From Rhodobiaceae bacterium (GTDB lineage Bacteria > Pseudomonadota > Alphaproteobacteria > Rhizobiales > Tepidamorphaceae): a stretch of 64,000 nt of DNA. Position 1 is the first letter of the stretch, and every line of letters starts with the position of its first letter. Shown here one piece after another: positions 1-10,187 of this stretch. The DNA is taken from positions 72,001 through 136,000 of the forward strand of contig JACKJK010000009.1 of NCBI GenBank assembly GCA_020637985.1, given 5' to 3'. The notes under the pieces were generated by a model. That model was not told the origin of the DNA, ran no database searches, and saw only the letters and a program-made list of their open reading frames with translations. The position numbers and the translations under genes are program-made.

Positions 1-684
1 CACGAGATTGTAGCCGCCCGAACAGATGTAACCGGTCTTCATGCCGGTCGCGCCGGGGTAGCGCCCGACCAGCCGGTTGTGCGTCCGCAGAACCCGTTTG
101 CCGACCTTGATGGACGGCACCGAGAACAGGAATTCGTATTGCGGGAATTCGTGCAGGATGGCACGTGCCAGCACCGCCATGTCGCGCGCGCTCGTATACT
201 GGTTGGGATCGTGCAGCCCGTGCGGGTTGACGAAATGCGTCGCGTTCATGCCGAGCCGGCCGGCCGTCCGGTTCATCAACTCCACGAAGGCCGGCTCGCT
301 GCCGCCAACGGTTTCGCCCACCGCTACGGCGATGTCGTTGGCCGACTTCACGATCAGCATCTTCAACGCGCTCGACAAGGTGATGCGCGTGCCGACCGGA
401 AAACCCATCTTGCTCGGCGGATTGTCGAGTGCGTTCTTCGAAATCTGGACGGGCGAATCCGGCGCGAGTTGCCCGGCCCGAATGGCCGAGAAGGCGAGAT
501 AGGCCGTCATCAGTTTCGTGATCGACGCCGGGTGCCAGCGGTCGAATGCGCGATGCGCATAGAGCACCTCGCCGGTTGCCGCGTCCACGAGGATCGCCGG
601 GGCAGCACGCGCCGGCCCGCCGGCAGCGGCAAGGCCGCAGGCAAGACAAACAGCGACAAGAGCCGCGTTCAGGCAGCGCAACAT
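1..684 (-). CDS. D-alanyl-D-alanine carboxypeptidase (S11 family), C-terminus outside the window
   Basis: Periplasmic penicillin-binding D,D-carboxypeptidase that trims the terminal D-Ala from peptidoglycan stem peptides. Read on the minus strand from ATG at 684, the 228 codons in the window begin with a signal peptide (about residues 1-28, ending PARAAPA). All three active-site motifs follow: SITK (catalytic Ser54, Lys57), SAN (114-116) and KTG (216-218). The spacing is that of the DacC/DacF group. The reading frame is open to the left edge, so the C-terminal part of the protein is missing from the window. No strong Shine-Dalgarno is visible. Family is certain; the exact paralogue is not. 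Confidence 0.93.
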   Translation of the reverse strand, partial: MLRCLNAALVAVCLACGLAAAGGPARAAPAILVDAATGEVLYAHRAFDRWHPASITKLMTAYLAFSAIRAGQLAPDSPVQISKNALDNPPSKMGFPVGTRITLSSALKMLIVKSANDIAVAVGETVGGSEPAFVELMNRTAGRLGMNATHFVNPHGLHDPNQYTSARDMAVLARAILHEFPQYEFLFSVPSIKVGKRVLRTHNRLVGRYPGATGMKTGYICSGGYNLV

Positions 685-892
685 GATCCGCAAAGACAGG
701 CCTCTCTCTGCTCGCCGGGCCGTTTCCGGCCTCGGTCTCGCGGCATCGCCCGCGACAGTGTCACGGGCAGCCTGAAAGGACCGGCGGCACGACATCGCCA
801 CGCAGCGCCCTTGCCCGGCTGCCACGCCGAAGCAGCCAAGACATAACGTGTTCGCCTGTCTTCCGCAAAGGGAGAGCCAGATTCAATCCCGC

Positions 893-2626
893 TCAGGCCG
901 CGTCGGCCTGCCTGAACCGATCGATGCCAGGCAGGTCCTCCGGCGCCTGGTCCTCGATGATCGTGCGCATCGTCACCGCGTCGAGCGGCAAACGGATAAC
1001 GAGTTCATTGAGGTCGCTCTTGGCGCCGCCGTGAGACCGCAGCACGCCCCCCCTGCACTGGCCGGCGACGCGGCTGAGCGCGCCGATCAGGATCGGCGCT
1101 TCGGGGCTGTCGCTGGCATGCAGGATCTGCTTGGGGTCGCTCGCCCTGACCTCCCTGATCGCGAATTGCGCATTCTCCGCATCGAGGATCGCGCCCTGGA
1201 CGAAGAGGACGGGATCCTCCTGCAGCGAGCGCGCCCACACCGCTGACAGCGCGAGCTGGAAAATCTTGCGCAGCTGCCCGGTGTTGCCGATCAGCGGAGG
1301 CAGTGAATTGTGCCGCAGGTTGTTCTGGCCGATTCCTTCCTTGCGCATCATCTCGCCAAGCCACGACGTGATCAGCATTTCGGGCATGATCGTCACCGGG
1401 CTTCCCGACGACTCCGCTGACGTCTTGTCGAGCAGGATGATGCAGGCTTCGAACAGTTGCCGGTACTCGCCGATCCGGTGCTCGGACTGGCGCAGCCGCT
1501 GTTCGACTTCCCCTCGGCGCTCGGTCTCCGCGCGCATGTCTGCGACCAGGTCGGAAACGTCGACCAGCACCATCATGTATCCACGCAAGGTTCCGTCGTG
1601 CCGCTCCAGCCCCGCGCACGATATCAGGCAGGGCACGCGCTCGCTTGCCGTGACGATCTCGCAGGATCCGTCGAAGTCTCCCTCCGCCAGAAGGGCCTTG
1701 AAGGATGTGGCCCTGCCGTCGACGCGCAGCCCGCCGCCATCGATGACCTTCGCGATCTCGACATCCGATTCGACCCCGAACAGATCCAGCGCAGCCGCAT
1801 TGGCGCTGGTGATGAAACCGTGTTCGGAAACGCTGATGGCGGGAATCGGCAGATCGTCGGACGCCGCTTCGCCGGCTCCGCCATGCTCGTCGCCGCTCGC
1901 CGCCATGACGAACAGAAGGTCTCCGGCGGCGTCCGCGAGCAGTCCCAGTTCATGGCCGACGGTCCTGGGCACCCAGCGCTTGATCGCTTCCTCGGGGTCG
2001 TGCAAGGCGAGCTCGATGGACTGGCGGATGGCATTCACCGGCTTGACCACGAGCCGGCCGACGAGAAGCATCGCGATGACTGCGATGGCGGCCGCAAGGA
2101 CTGTTCCGGTCACGGCCTGGCGGAAAAGGTCCGCATAGACGATCCCGGCTTCCTCGTTCGCGTCATAGCTCAGGATCAGCCCGTGATCGAGCCGCATCGA
2201 CTCCGGGCTCATGAAGATGTCGAAAACCCCGCTCGAGCGGTACAGGACCCATGGTTGGTCGAGTAGGGTCGCCGCCTTCCAAGTCAGTTGCGGCATCGCT
2301 CCGAACGACGCGAGTTCGCTGCCGATCCCATCGAGGATGACGCCGCCGCGCACCGCTGTGGAGCGCATCAGGTTGTCGCCCATCTGCACCATGTCGAACA
2401 GGTCGTGGCTGCCGCGGTTGTCCATCGCCGCGCCGACAAGATGGCGCGTACGCGTCTCCAGGCCGGAGATCATTTCCCTGTGGTGCAGGACATAGGTCGG
2501 CAGCAGGGCGGCTGCATTCAGAGCCATCAGGGCCACAAACAGCCACATGCCCACCTGCCAGCACAGCCGGCTCCCTGTGGCAGTCGGCAGGAGCGATGTC
2601 TTGCTTTCGCCCTTCGGGCTGGCCAT
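893..2626 (-). CDS. Membrane PAS-domain sensor with a degenerate histidine-kinase core
   Basis: About 577 residues. Two membrane segments (about residues 23-43 and 172-193) enclose a periplasmic sensor loop. A HAMP-like linker, a PAS domain (about 268-371), a short coiled coil and a C-terminal region laid out like a histidine-kinase ATPase domain follow. The catalytic signatures are absent: I find no H-box histidine, the N-box position reads LSAVWARS without Asn, and no DxGxG is visible. It may therefore sense and bind a partner without phosphorylating. The start at 2626 is preferred because AAAGG lies 12 nt upstream; the frame extends to 2683 without a ribosome binding site. It is divergent from the WG-repeat gene and leads into the conflict-like island. 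Confidence 0.75.
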   Translation of the reverse strand: MASPKGESKTSLLPTATGSRLCWQVGMWLFVALMALNAAALLPTYVLHHREMISGLETRTRHLVGAAMDNRGSHDLFDMVQMGDNLMRSTAVRGGVILDGIGSELASFGAMPQLTWKAATLLDQPWVLYRSSGVFDIFMSPESMRLDHGLILSYDANEEAGIVYADLFRQAVTGTVLAAAIAVIAMLLVGRLVVKPVNAIRQSIELALHDPEEAIKRWVPRTVGHELGLLADAAGDLLFVMAASGDEHGGAGEAASDDLPIPAISVSEHGFITSANAAALDLFGVESDVEIAKVIDGGGLRVDGRATSFKALLAEGDFDGSCEIVTASERVPCLISCAGLERHDGTLRGYMMVLVDVSDLVADMRAETERRGEVEQRLRQSEHRIGEYRQLFEACIILLDKTSAESSGSPVTIMPEMLITSWLGEMMRKEGIGQNNLRHNSLPPLIGNTGQLRKIFQLALSAVWARSLQEDPVLFVQGAILDAENAQFAIREVRASDPKQILHASDSPEAPILIGALSRVAGQCRGGVLRSHGGAKSDLNELVIRLPLDAVTMRTIIEDQAPEDLPGIDRFRQADAA

Positions 2627-2872
2627 GGCGGTTCGCAACCTTTTGCGCTCTGGAACTAGAGCCCGCCATTGTGCCGATATCACATTATGACATGGTTAAT
2701 TCGCGGCCTTTTTCAGCCCGCTGGAACTGCCGTAAGGTTATGTTCTATGTTTGGTTTCCGCCATTGTGCGGTAGTTGCCCAGTATCTGGTCACGAGGTCT
2801 CGCGACATCATGAAACGAGCTGTCCACGAGCTGTCTCCTTGCAACTCGATGTTTCGATCGGCCGGGACATGG

Positions 2873-3958
2873 ATGAAGCTGGCGTTCGCAAGTGCCGTCT
2901 TAGTGCTGGCGTCTGCCCCGCTTTCTCCATCACAGGCGCAGACTTTCGCCATATCCCCGCGCTTCGAGGCGGTCGGTCACTTCCACGAGGGCCTCGCTCC
3001 CGCAAAGGAAAACGGCCTGTGGGGCTTCATCGACACCGCAGGCAATTGGGTGGTGAAACCGCAGTATGACAGCGTCTACCGTGGCGGTGATGGGCGTTTC
3101 GGCGTCAAGCAAGATGGCCTGTGGGGGTTCGTCTCGACCACGGGAGAACTTGTGATCGAACCCCGCTTCACGGAGATACGCGAGTTCAGCGACGGTGTCG
3201 CCCGCGTTCGCGAGCAGAACGGCGGCTGGCACTTCATCGACCGCAATGGCGGCCGGGAATCTGACAGCACCTACATCGACGCCACCAATCGCGTCGACGG
3301 GCTGGCCGTGGTCAAGGTGTCCAACGACTACTCGGGCGAAACCTGGATGATCCTCGATCCGCGCGGCACCCTGCAGCCGGCCTGGGATCTGCCGCAGAAA
3401 GCGATCGAGCGGTTCGACGCCTTCTCGGAAGGCTTCGCCACGGCCCGCACAGCGAATGGAACCATCTACATGGATGCCGACGGCCATCTGCTCTTCAATG
3501 GCGGCGAAATCATCGGCGGGCGGCCCTTCTCCGAAGGCGTTGCCGCAGGCAGCAACGGCAAGAAGTGGGGCTTCTTCGACCGCGAGGCCAAGACGGTCAT
3601 CGGCCTTGGCCTCGATGGTGCCCGCGACTTCACGCAAGGGCTGGCGCCGGCTGCCGCCGGCGGCAAGTGGGGCTACATAGACAAAGCCGGCAACACCGCC
3701 TATCCGCCAACCTTCGATGCCGCATATTCGTTCCGCGAGGGCTACGCGACGGTGAAGCTGGACGGCAAGTTCGGCTTCCTCAGGACCGACGGCAACGGCA
3801 AGATCAGCGTCTACATCGAACCGCAGTTCGAGGACGTCTTCAGCTTCCGCGAAGGCCGGGCGCCTGTCATGCAAGGCGGCAGCTGGGGGTTCATCGCCGC
3901 CGACGCCACCGGCATCGACCTGGTTCGCGGTGTCGTCGAAATCACTCCCGATCAGTAA
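2873..3958 (+). CDS. Secreted WG-repeat protein
   Basis: About 361 residues. A textbook signal peptide (MKLAFASAVLVLASAPLSP, then SQA) is followed by repeated WG (KWG-type) units of the pattern GxWGFID..G..V..P.(F/Y), at least five of them, covering nearly the whole mature chain. WG repeats form beta-rich binding scaffolds; no catalytic domain is visible. The ATG at 2873 has GGGA about 5 nt upstream; in-frame starts at 2810 (ATG, GAGG 12 nt upstream) and 2849 would only lengthen the N-region. The TIR-STAND gene starts 24 bp after its stop, so the two are probably co-transcribed. I infer an extracytoplasmic sensing or binding role for that partner. Confidence 0.8.
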   Translation: MKLAFASAVLVLASAPLSPSQAQTFAISPRFEAVGHFHEGLAPAKENGLWGFIDTAGNWVVKPQYDSVYRGGDGRFGVKQDGLWGFVSTTGELVIEPRFTEIREFSDGVARVREQNGGWHFIDRNGGRESDSTYIDATNRVDGLAVVKVSNDYSGETWMILDPRGTLQPAWDLPQKAIERFDAFSEGFATARTANGTIYMDADGHLLFNGGEIIGGRPFSEGVAAGSNGKKWGFFDREAKTVIGLGLDGARDFTQGLAPAAAGGKWGYIDKAGNTAYPPTFDAAYSFREGYATVKLDGKFGFLRTDGNGKISVYIEPQFEDVFSFREGRAPVMQGGSWGFIAADATGIDLVRGVVEITPDQ

Positions 3959-3982
3959 CCCTCAGGGCCGCATTCCCCGCCG

Positions 3983-6900
3983 ATGGCGCGTATCTTCATC
4001 AGTCATTCGAGCGCGAACAACGCCGAGGCTCTGGCGGTTGCCGACTGGCTCGGCCGCCAGGGCTGGAACGATGTCTTCCTCGACATCGACCCGCAGCGCG
4101 GGCTGGTGGCCGGCCAGCGCTGGCAGAATGCACTCAAGTCGGCGGCCGCGCGCTGCGAGGTGGTCGTCTTCCTGCTGTCGCCCGCCTGGGCGAATTCCCG
4201 GTGGTGCCTGGCGGAGTTCCTGCTCGCCAAGCAGATGAACAAGCGCATCATGGGCGTGCTGGTGGACAGCACCGACATAGCCGCACTGCCCGTCGAGATG
4301 ACGGCGGAGTACCAGCTCGTCGACCTCAAGGCGCCCGGCGAGACCGAGGCCATCGCCGTCGAGGTCGAGACACGCCCCGTCACGGTGGAGTTCTCGGCCG
4401 AGGGCCTGAAGCGCCTGCGCCACGGCCTGCAGATTTCCGGCATCGACGCCCAGTTCTTCCACTGGCCGCCCGAGGACGAGCCGAACCGCTCGCCCTACCC
4501 CGGCCTGCGCCCGCTCGACACCGGGGATGCCGGCATCTTCTTCGGCCGCGAGGCGCAGATCATCACCGGGCTCGATCAGTTGCGCCACCTGCGCGACGCC
4601 GCGCCGCCGCGCATGATGGTCATCCTCGGCGCGTCGGGCTCCGGCAAGTCGTCGTTCATGCGCGCCGGACTGCTGCCGCGCCTCGAACGCGACGACCGGC
4701 ATTTCACCGTGCTGCCCCCGGTGCGCCCGGACCGCGGCGCCCTCTACGGCGAGACCGGCCTCGCCGCGTCCCTCTACGACGCCTTCGCCGGCGCGGGGCA
4801 GCCGAAGAACCGCGTCACCCTGCGCCGCGCCATCGAGGACGCCGTGTCCGACGCCGGCACGGACAGTGGTGCAGAGGGCGTCGCGCCCGTCGCCGCCTTG
4901 CTGGCGGAACTCGCCGTCCTCCATGGGCATGACCTCGACGCCGGCGAAGACGCCGTGACCGCGCGCCACGCCATCGTCCTTCCGATCGACCAGGGCGAGG
5001 CGCTGTTCGCCGCCGAGGGCCGCGCCGAGGCGACCGCCTTCCTCGCCCTGTTGCGCAATTTGCTCAACCGCGAAAGCCCGGCCCTCGCCGCCATCTTCAC
5101 CATCCGCTCCGACAGCTACGAGCGCCTGCAGACCGAAGACGCGCTGGAAGACATCCGGCCGCAGATTCTGTCGCTGCCGCCGATGCCTGTCGGCGCCTAT
5201 GGCGAGGTCATCCGCGGTCCTGCCGCGCGCCTGACCCAGACCGGCCGCAAGCTGAAGCTCGACGACGCGCTCGTCGACACGCTTCTGCGCGACATCGAGG
5301 CCGGCGGAGGCAAGGATGCCCTGCCACTGCTCGCCTTCACGCTGGAGCGGCTCTTCAGCGACTATGGCGAGGACGGCGACCTGACGCTGGCCGAGTACCA
5401 GGACCTCGGCGGCATCCGCGGCGCCATCAATGCCGCTGTCGAACGCGCCTTGAAACGCGCCGATGGCAACCCCGCCATTCCCGCCGATCACGACGCCCGC
5501 CAGGTCCTGCTGCGCCGCGGTCTGATCCCCTGGCTCGCCGGCATCGATCCCGACAGCGGCTCGCCGCGCAGGCGTGTCGCGCGCCTGTCGGAGATCCCCG
5601 CCGAGGCGCGCCCGCTGATGGAACTGCTGGTCGAGGAGCGCCTGCTGGCAACCGACGTCGACCCCGACACGAAGGAGACGACGATCGAGCCGGCACACGA
5701 GGCGTTGCTGCGCCAGTGGGGCCGCCTTGGCGGCTGGCTGGAAGAGGACCTGCGCGAGTTGACCGCGATCGAGGGCGTGCGCCGCGCCGCGCGCGACTGG
5801 GCCGCCAACGCGAAGGATCCGCAATGGCTCGCCCACGTCGCAGGCCGGCTCGAGGACGCCGAGGCCGCCGCGCGCCGCGCCGACCTGAAGGACCTGCTGC
5901 AGCCCACCGACCTCGCCTACCTCTATGCCGCGCGCGAGGCGGAGGATCGCCGCGCCAGGGCCGAGCTGCTGGCGCTGCGCCGCCAGCGCCGCTGGGCAAT
6001 GGTGGCCGGAGCGGTCTTCGCCGTAGCGGCCGTCATTTCCGGCGTCCTGTGGATGCAGGCCGACGCCGCCCGCAAGGCGGAGGCGCAGGCGCTCATCGCC
6101 GAGCAGGCCGCCCGCGCAGAGGAAACCGCCCAGCGCATCCGCGCCGAGGCGTCGGAGAAGCTCGCCCGCTCCCGCCTTGCGCTCGCCGAGGGCAAGGTCG
6201 AGAGCGCGGTCTCGCTGGCGCTCGACGGTCTTGAACTTGATCCCTCCCCGCAGGCCCGCTCCGCCGCGCTGACCGCGCTGATGGAGATTTCCCCGAACCT
6301 CACCGCCCTCGTCCGCGGCGCCGGGGCAAACGCCTTCGCGCTCGGCTGGTCGGGCTCCGACATTTCTGTCGCCGCCCAGGGCGGCACCCTGCGCCATTTC
6401 GCCCCCGACGGCGCCTCGACCGGGGACATGGACATCCTCGTCGGCGCCAATCCGGAACCCGCCTGGCTCAGCGATCCGGTTTTCGTCACCGGCCTGCCCG
6501 GCGGCGCAACGGCGGCGGTTCTCGCCAGCGGCGAGATCCTCGTCGCCGGCGCCAATGGCACCATCACCTCCGTCGCCGCCCCCACCGGAGGCGAACCGGT
6601 CTACGCAGGCCCGCACCGGATCGCTGCGACCCCCGACGGTGCCGTCATTGCCTTTGCCCGCACCGACCGCACCGTGGTGGTGCGCCGCTGCGCGCTGGAG
6701 CGCTCGCGCCCCGCCTGCCGCGACCAGGTGTTCGAAACGCTGGAACCCGCGGCAATCGCGCTGACCCGAGATGGAAAACACCTCGCCGTCGCCGCCCCCG
6801 ACGCCAGCCTCGCCATCCACGACGTGGCGAGCGGCGAACGCCTCGTCACCGGGTCTTCGGTGCAAGCCGATCCGATCGCGCTCGACTTTTCTCCCGACGG

Positions 6901-8281
6901 CGCGCTCATCGCCGCCGGGTCGCGCGACGGCAACGTCACGATCCTCAGGACCGCCGAATTGGGCCCCGCTCTGGAAGCCGGTCTTGCCTCCATCCAGCTC
7001 GTCTCGAAGGGCCCCGTCGTGACACTGCGCTGGGCGCCCGATGGCAAGACGTTGGCGCTGACCTGCGACGAGCAGGACATCTGCATCTTCGACATGGGCG
7101 AGATCGACGAGCGCGCGCTTGACGCACCGCGCTGGAAGCTCATCGGCCATGCCGGCGCGATCGCTGGCCTCGTCTGGTCGCCGGACGGCACGGCGCTGGC
7201 CTCGATCGGGATCGATGCCGATCTGCGACTGTGGTCGGCGGCAGAGGATACCGCACTGCGTCACGACCTCGCACCGGTTGCCATGGAGGAGTTGCTCGCC
7301 GTCGCGGCGGACCCGGCGTCCGGACGCATCGTCACCGGCAACGCCAGCGGCGCCCTGCACCTGTGGCCGGATACGATCTCGCAGAACGCTCCGCGCAGGA
7401 TCGATTCCTCGGGCGAATACGAGCCGATCAGTTCCGTCGCGTTCGCATCCAACGGCGATGTCGCCGCCATCCACGAGCGCATGGGCCTTGCCAGCGGCAA
7501 CATCGACGGCGGCGGCGCACCCCTGCCGTTGCTGCCGATTGCCGGCGAGCGCGTCGCGCGCACCGCCTTCGTCGGCGACGGCATCATTGCCGCCGTTCCA
7601 TCGGACGGCAATTCGGTGGTGCTCTACGACCCGAAGGCCGAGACCCGGCGCATCCTCGACGGCCCGTCGGGCCAGGGCGAACCCTTCGGCGTCACCGGCC
7701 ACCCGGACGCCAGGCGCCTGTTCACCAGCCAGACCGACGGCTCGCTGATGGAGTGGCCGCTCGACGGTGGCGCGCCGCGCGTCATCGCCGACCCGGCGGC
7801 CTCCGACCCCGACGCGCTGGGCGGCGGCAGCCTGTCGGTCAGCCCGGACGGGCGCTGGCTGGTTGCCTCCAACACGCCCAGCTTCGTCATCGTGCACGAT
7901 CTTGCTGGCACGGCACCGCCTGTCCGCCTCGCACTCGATACGGGCGACCGCGACGTCAAGACCGTCGCCTTCTCGCCCGACGGCGCCCTGCTCGCGGCGC
8001 TGCTGTCGAACGGCAAGCTCTACATCTGGCGGTGGAGCGACGGCAGCGCCGAACGCTTCGCGGTGACACAGGCCGTACCGGAACGCTCGATTGCCGGCCA
8101 GAGCGCCTCGCGCCGCCGCGCCGCGAGCTGGCTTGCATGGGCCGGAACGAAGACACTGGCGATTGCGACTGCGGCCGGTCGCGTGCAAATCTTGTCGCTC
8201 GACGAGGTGGCCTGGATAGCGCGCGCGAAGGGCCTGTCCGTATCCGACGACGCGACCGGCGACGACACGGGGGGAACATAG
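3983..8281 (+). CDS. TIR - STAND NTPase (nSTAND1 type) - transmembrane - WD40 protein
   Basis: 1432 residues. Residues 1-130 form a TIR domain: RIFISHSSANN at the start and SRWCLAEFL around Glu78, the position of the NADase catalytic Glu in TIR enzymes. The junction PYPGLRPLD..GIFFGRE (171-190) is the hallmark of nSTAND1 NTPases; Walker A is GASGSGKSS (216-224), Walker B IVLPIDQGEALF (331-342), and a sensor-like TIRSDSYERL follows. One membrane helix lies near 670-690, then an Ala/Glu-rich coiled coil (about 690-745) and a WD40 propeller (about 760-1410). Predicted topology puts TIR and NTPase in the cytoplasm and WD40 outside. Such proteins are switch-like immune or stress sensors. It lies between the WG and MORN genes in one operon. 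Confidence 0.9.
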   Translation: MARIFISHSSANNAEALAVADWLGRQGWNDVFLDIDPQRGLVAGQRWQNALKSAAARCEVVVFLLSPAWANSRWCLAEFLLAKQMNKRIMGVLVDSTDIAALPVEMTAEYQLVDLKAPGETEAIAVEVETRPVTVEFSAEGLKRLRHGLQISGIDAQFFHWPPEDEPNRSPYPGLRPLDTGDAGIFFGREAQIITGLDQLRHLRDAAPPRMMVILGASGSGKSSFMRAGLLPRLERDDRHFTVLPPVRPDRGALYGETGLAASLYDAFAGAGQPKNRVTLRRAIEDAVSDAGTDSGAEGVAPVAALLAELAVLHGHDLDAGEDAVTARHAIVLPIDQGEALFAAEGRAEATAFLALLRNLLNRESPALAAIFTIRSDSYERLQTEDALEDIRPQILSLPPMPVGAYGEVIRGPAARLTQTGRKLKLDDALVDTLLRDIEAGGGKDALPLLAFTLERLFSDYGEDGDLTLAEYQDLGGIRGAINAAVERALKRADGNPAIPADHDARQVLLRRGLIPWLAGIDPDSGSPRRRVARLSEIPAEARPLMELLVEERLLATDVDPDTKETTIEPAHEALLRQWGRLGGWLEEDLRELTAIEGVRRAARDWAANAKDPQWLAHVAGRLEDAEAAARRADLKDLLQPTDLAYLYAAREAEDRRARAELLALRRQRRWAMVAGAVFAVAAVISGVLWMQADAARKAEAQALIAEQAARAEETAQRIRAEASEKLARSRLALAEGKVESAVSLALDGLELDPSPQARSAALTALMEISPNLTALVRGAGANAFALGWSGSDISVAAQGGTLRHFAPDGASTGDMDILVGANPEPAWLSDPVFVTGLPGGATAAVLASGEILVAGANGTITSVAAPTGGEPVYAGPHRIAATPDGAVIAFARTDRTVVVRRCALERSRPACRDQVFETLEPAAIALTRDGKHLAVAAPDASLAIHDVASGERLVTGSSVQADPIALDFSPDGALIAAGSRDGNVTILRTAELGPALEAGLASIQLVSKGPVVTLRWAPDGKTLALTCDEQDICIFDMGEIDERALDAPRWKLIGHAGAIAGLVWSPDGTALASIGIDADLRLWSAAEDTALRHDLAPVAMEELLAVAADPASGRIVTGNASGALHLWPDTISQNAPRRIDSSGEYEPISSVAFASNGDVAAIHERMGLASGNIDGGGAPLPLLPIAGERVARTAFVGDGIIAAVPSDGNSVVLYDPKAETRRILDGPSGQGEPFGVTGHPDARRLFTSQTDGSLMEWPLDGGAPRVIADPAASDPDALGGGSLSVSPDGRWLVASNTPSFVIVHDLAGTAPPVRLALDTGDRDVKTVAFSPDGALLAALLSNGKLYIWRWSDGSAERFAVTQAVPERSIAGQSASRRRAASWLAWAGTKTLAIATAAGRVQILSLDEVAWIARAKGLSVSDDATGDDTGGT

Positions 8282-10159
8282 GTGAAAGTGAACCGCAGTA
8301 TGCTTTGTGCAGCCGGCGCCGCGTTGGCGCTCGCCTGCGCCGTGTCCGCCGCACAGGCCGATGGCGCCAGTCCGGGCGAGGTCGAGCGCATCTCCCAATC
8401 GGCCTTCGGCGACACCGCGCCGGCGCTGCCGCGCGCGTCCGCCGGCCGCGACCGCACCTGGACCCAGATTGTCTGGGACGCTTCCGCCAACCGGCTTGCG
8501 CGGCGCACCTATCGCTTCTGGGACCCGCTCGGCAGCGACGCGCACGACATCGCCTGGAGCGGCGGCGCAGCCAGCCGTGCAACCGATGGGCCGCTCGCAG
8601 GCGACGGCCTGCTGGTGTGGCGCACCGCCGGGAGCGCGCCTTACGACGAGAGCGCGCGCATCGCCACCTATTCCGGCGAGATGGCGGGCGGCCGCGCCAA
8701 CGGACGCGGCACCTATACCCACAAGTCCGGTGTCGCCTATTCCGGCGAATGGACCGACGGCCTCATGGAAGGCGAGGGCCGCCTCTACCTGCCCAACGGC
8801 GACCAGTATACCGGCAGCTTCAGGGCCGGCCGGCCCGGCGGGGAGGGCGTCTACATCGACGCCACCGGCACGCTCTACCAGGGCGGCTTCCTCGCCGGCC
8901 TGCGCGAGGGCCAGGGCAGCCTCTACCCGGCGACCGGCAAGGCTTTCGTCGCCGACTGGAAGGCCGGCCAGCCCCTCGCCGGCACCCTGCGCTACCTCGC
9001 CCCGGAAGAGCAGGCATATCCGCCGCTGGTCATGGCGAAATACCAGGCCTACGACGACATCCGCATCGGCGTGCTGGTCGACCGCACCTTCTACGCCCAT
9101 GTGCCCAGCGAACAGCCCGCGCCGTTGCGCTATGCGGCCGACAGCCGCCGCGACGTGCTCGAGATCCAGCCCGACGACAAGCGCGTGATGGAGGCCTGGC
9201 GCGGCAAGGCCTCCGTCGCCATGACGCAGGATGAGGAACAGGACTACGAAACCAGTTCCCATGGCTACAAGGAGGGCGAATCGGTGCCGCTGGGCGCCGG
9301 ATTCCTTGCCACCGCGGACCGCCTGCATCCGGTCCCGGTGGTGTTCGAGATGCGCAACGACTCGCGCCAGCCCCTGCGCATCGTCAATGCCTTCCTCGAC
9401 GTCGCCGACAGCCGCACGGATAACGACCCGGCCGTGCACATGCGCTTCGGCTATGTCGGCGACTGCGGCATGCTGACCGAATTCAAGGCCGATTTCGACC
9501 TCGAGAATTTCGGCTGGACGGCACCGCGAAACGCCTCGCTCAGGTTCAGCTTCGCCAACGTCCCCTCCCGCGAGTTCACGAAGAAGATTGGCGACATCGA
9601 CCCCGTCGCGAAGGTCGACCTGAGTGACGAGATCCGCTCCCTCGGCTATCCGGTCGACACCTTCAAGGCCGGGCCCCTTGCTTGCGGCACTGGGGAGGAT
9701 GGCGACCTCTGCCTCAAGCGTGCCATCGCCGAACGCCGCTTCGGCGATCTCAGCGACCACGTCGAGATGGTGGCCCGCCATGTCCTGACGCCGGTCACCG
9801 GCTTCCTCGACTACGAGTGGACCGACAGCCAGGGCAAGGCGCACGCGAAGTCGTCGCCCTTCTCGATGAACATCGTCATCGCCCGGCTGGAATGGGAGGC
9901 CGAATGCGGCGAGGGCGGCATGCCGGAAATGCGCCAGATGAAGCCCTTCGAATTCGCGCTCGAAAAGCAGGACTACCGCATCATGGTACCGCTGCGCGAC
10001 GACATCCCGCCCGGCGTCACCGGTCGCTGGCGGGTGCGGCTGCAGGCGCCGAAGAGCTCCAACCACGAGTTCCGCATCGTCTTCGAGCTGGCCGACGGAC
10101 GCCAGGTCGCCTCGCGCCCGATCCACTTCACGTTCTTCAAGCCGAAGTCGCCGGAATAG
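8282..10159 (+). CDS. Secreted MORN-repeat protein with C-terminal beta-sandwich-like region
   Basis: 625 residues, starting with GTG directly after the TIR-STAND stop codon, with GGGGGAA 5 nt upstream, so translation is coupled. Residues 1-26 are a signal peptide. MORN repeats (YSGEW.DG...G.G pattern) occupy roughly residues 129-235. The remaining about 390 residues look beta-rich and contain Cys residues that could form extracytoplasmic disulfides; I do not recognise a named domain there. MORN repeats bind lipids or act as scaffolds. With the WG protein and the extracytoplasmic WD40 domain, it completes an operon of three beta-repeat proteins on the outer face of the membrane. Its exact function is unknown. 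Confidence 0.82.
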   Translation: MKVNRSMLCAAGAALALACAVSAAQADGASPGEVERISQSAFGDTAPALPRASAGRDRTWTQIVWDASANRLARRTYRFWDPLGSDAHDIAWSGGAASRATDGPLAGDGLLVWRTAGSAPYDESARIATYSGEMAGGRANGRGTYTHKSGVAYSGEWTDGLMEGEGRLYLPNGDQYTGSFRAGRPGGEGVYIDATGTLYQGGFLAGLREGQGSLYPATGKAFVADWKAGQPLAGTLRYLAPEEQAYPPLVMAKYQAYDDIRIGVLVDRTFYAHVPSEQPAPLRYAADSRRDVLEIQPDDKRVMEAWRGKASVAMTQDEEQDYETSSHGYKEGESVPLGAGFLATADRLHPVPVVFEMRNDSRQPLRIVNAFLDVADSRTDNDPAVHMRFGYVGDCGMLTEFKADFDLENFGWTAPRNASLRFSFANVPSREFTKKIGDIDPVAKVDLSDEIRSLGYPVDTFKAGPLACGTGEDGDLCLKRAIAERRFGDLSDHVEMVARHVLTPVTGFLDYEWTDSQGKAHAKSSPFSMNIVIARLEWEAECGEGGMPEMRQMKPFEFALEKQDYRIMVPLRDDIPPGVTGRWRVRLQAPKSSNHEFRIVFELADGRQVASRPIHFTFFKPKSPE

Positions 10160-10187
10160 GCCGGCTCGCCGTTCACCGGCATTGCGG

